The notes under the pieces were generated by a model. That model saw only the letters and a list, made by a program, of their open reading frames with translations, had not been told where the DNA came from and ran no database searches. Position numbers and translations under genes: made by a program. A stretch of DNA of 22,115 nt from Prevotella sp. CAG:1031 (lineage in GTDB: Bacteria > Bacteroidota > Bacteroidia > Bacteroidales > Muribaculaceae), in contig HF985592.1 of the NCBI GenBank assembly GCA_000431215.1, forward strand, positions 1 to 22,115. The letters run 5' to 3'. Below, in pieces: positions 22,040-22,115 of the stretch (within the stretch, counting starts at the first letter, position 1; each line of letters opens with the position of its first letter).

Positions 22040-22115
22040 ATGAGTAATAATAATTTTGACCATTTGAATATCGCAGGAATGGCGCACTCTGCTTTATCTG
22101 TATCCAGATTGCAGG
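22040..22115 (+). CDS. Start of a divergent plus-strand gene (partial)
   Basis: The only plausible plus-strand gene. ATG 22040 opens a frame that runs off the right edge after 25 codons (MSNNNFDHLNIAGMAHSALS...). The ribosome binding site is weak (GAGAAAACCATAC). In temperate phages a gene divergent from the early operon is often the lysogeny repressor or a linked gene, but this short piece shows no recognisable motif. Confidence 0.4.
   Translation, partial: MSNNNFDHLNIAGMAHSALSVSRLQ

Noticed and set aside
1..22115. tRNA genes, insertion sequences, attachment sites, integrase
   Set aside because: I looked for tRNA-like folds, transposase motifs and a recombinase and saw none; the phage ends appear to be outside the window.

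Overview
The window is part of a temperate siphovirus (tailed, lambda/HK97-like) genome, most likely a prophage or phage contig from a low-to-mid GC Bacillota host. The gene order is the usual one for cos-type phages of this group: HNH endonuclease, P27-family small terminase, large terminase, HK97-type portal, protease and capsid, then gp6/gp16/gp10-like connectors. Most genes overlap by 4 bases or are spaced for translational coupling, with strong GGAGG-type ribosome binding sites. Nothing fixes the host species. A Negativicutes or Clostridia gut bacterium is a guess from style only. No integrase, repressor, lysis cassette, tRNA or CRISPR array is visible, so both ends of the phage lie outside the window.

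All recognisable genes but one lie on the minus strand, so the map reads from right to left. (1) 22115-21953: a divergent control region with a cut-off plus-strand gene at the right edge. (2) 21952-16454, early region: two small genes, one a MerR/excisionase-like HTH protein; a 125-base intergenic region with a candidate plus-strand small RNA; a small exported LysM-like protein; three small Cys-rich putative zinc proteins, one Lar-like; a coiled-coil protein; a DnaN-like sliding clamp; a replisome organizer whose gene contains a candidate iteron origin; a helicase-loader-like zinc protein; an unknown small protein; and an ArpU/RinA-like regulator. A strong terminator closes this block at about 16340. 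(3) 16312-9218, packaging and head: HNH nuclease, a candidate cos region, TerS, TerL, a small membrane protein, portal, prohead protease, major capsid protein with a C-terminal FN3-like domain, and connector. (4) 9221-1, tail: head closure, gp10-like protein, tail terminator, tail tube protein with a related FN3-like domain, terminator hairpin, tail chaperone pair with a probable -1 frameshift, tape measure, Dit, hub, Gly-rich fibre or adhesin, a small beta-rich protein and the start of a second tail fibre.

The early block appears to take over the host replisome: an initiator protein with its own origin, a loader-like partner and a phage clamp, but no polymerase or helicase in view. The ArpU-like regulator would then switch on the packaging and structural operon. 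The most interesting items are the eight 12-bp repeats beside an AT-rich tract in the replisome organizer gene, the roughly 75-nt plus-strand RNA candidate with promoter, two hairpins and terminator, the frameshift site, and the shared domain on capsid and tail tube.
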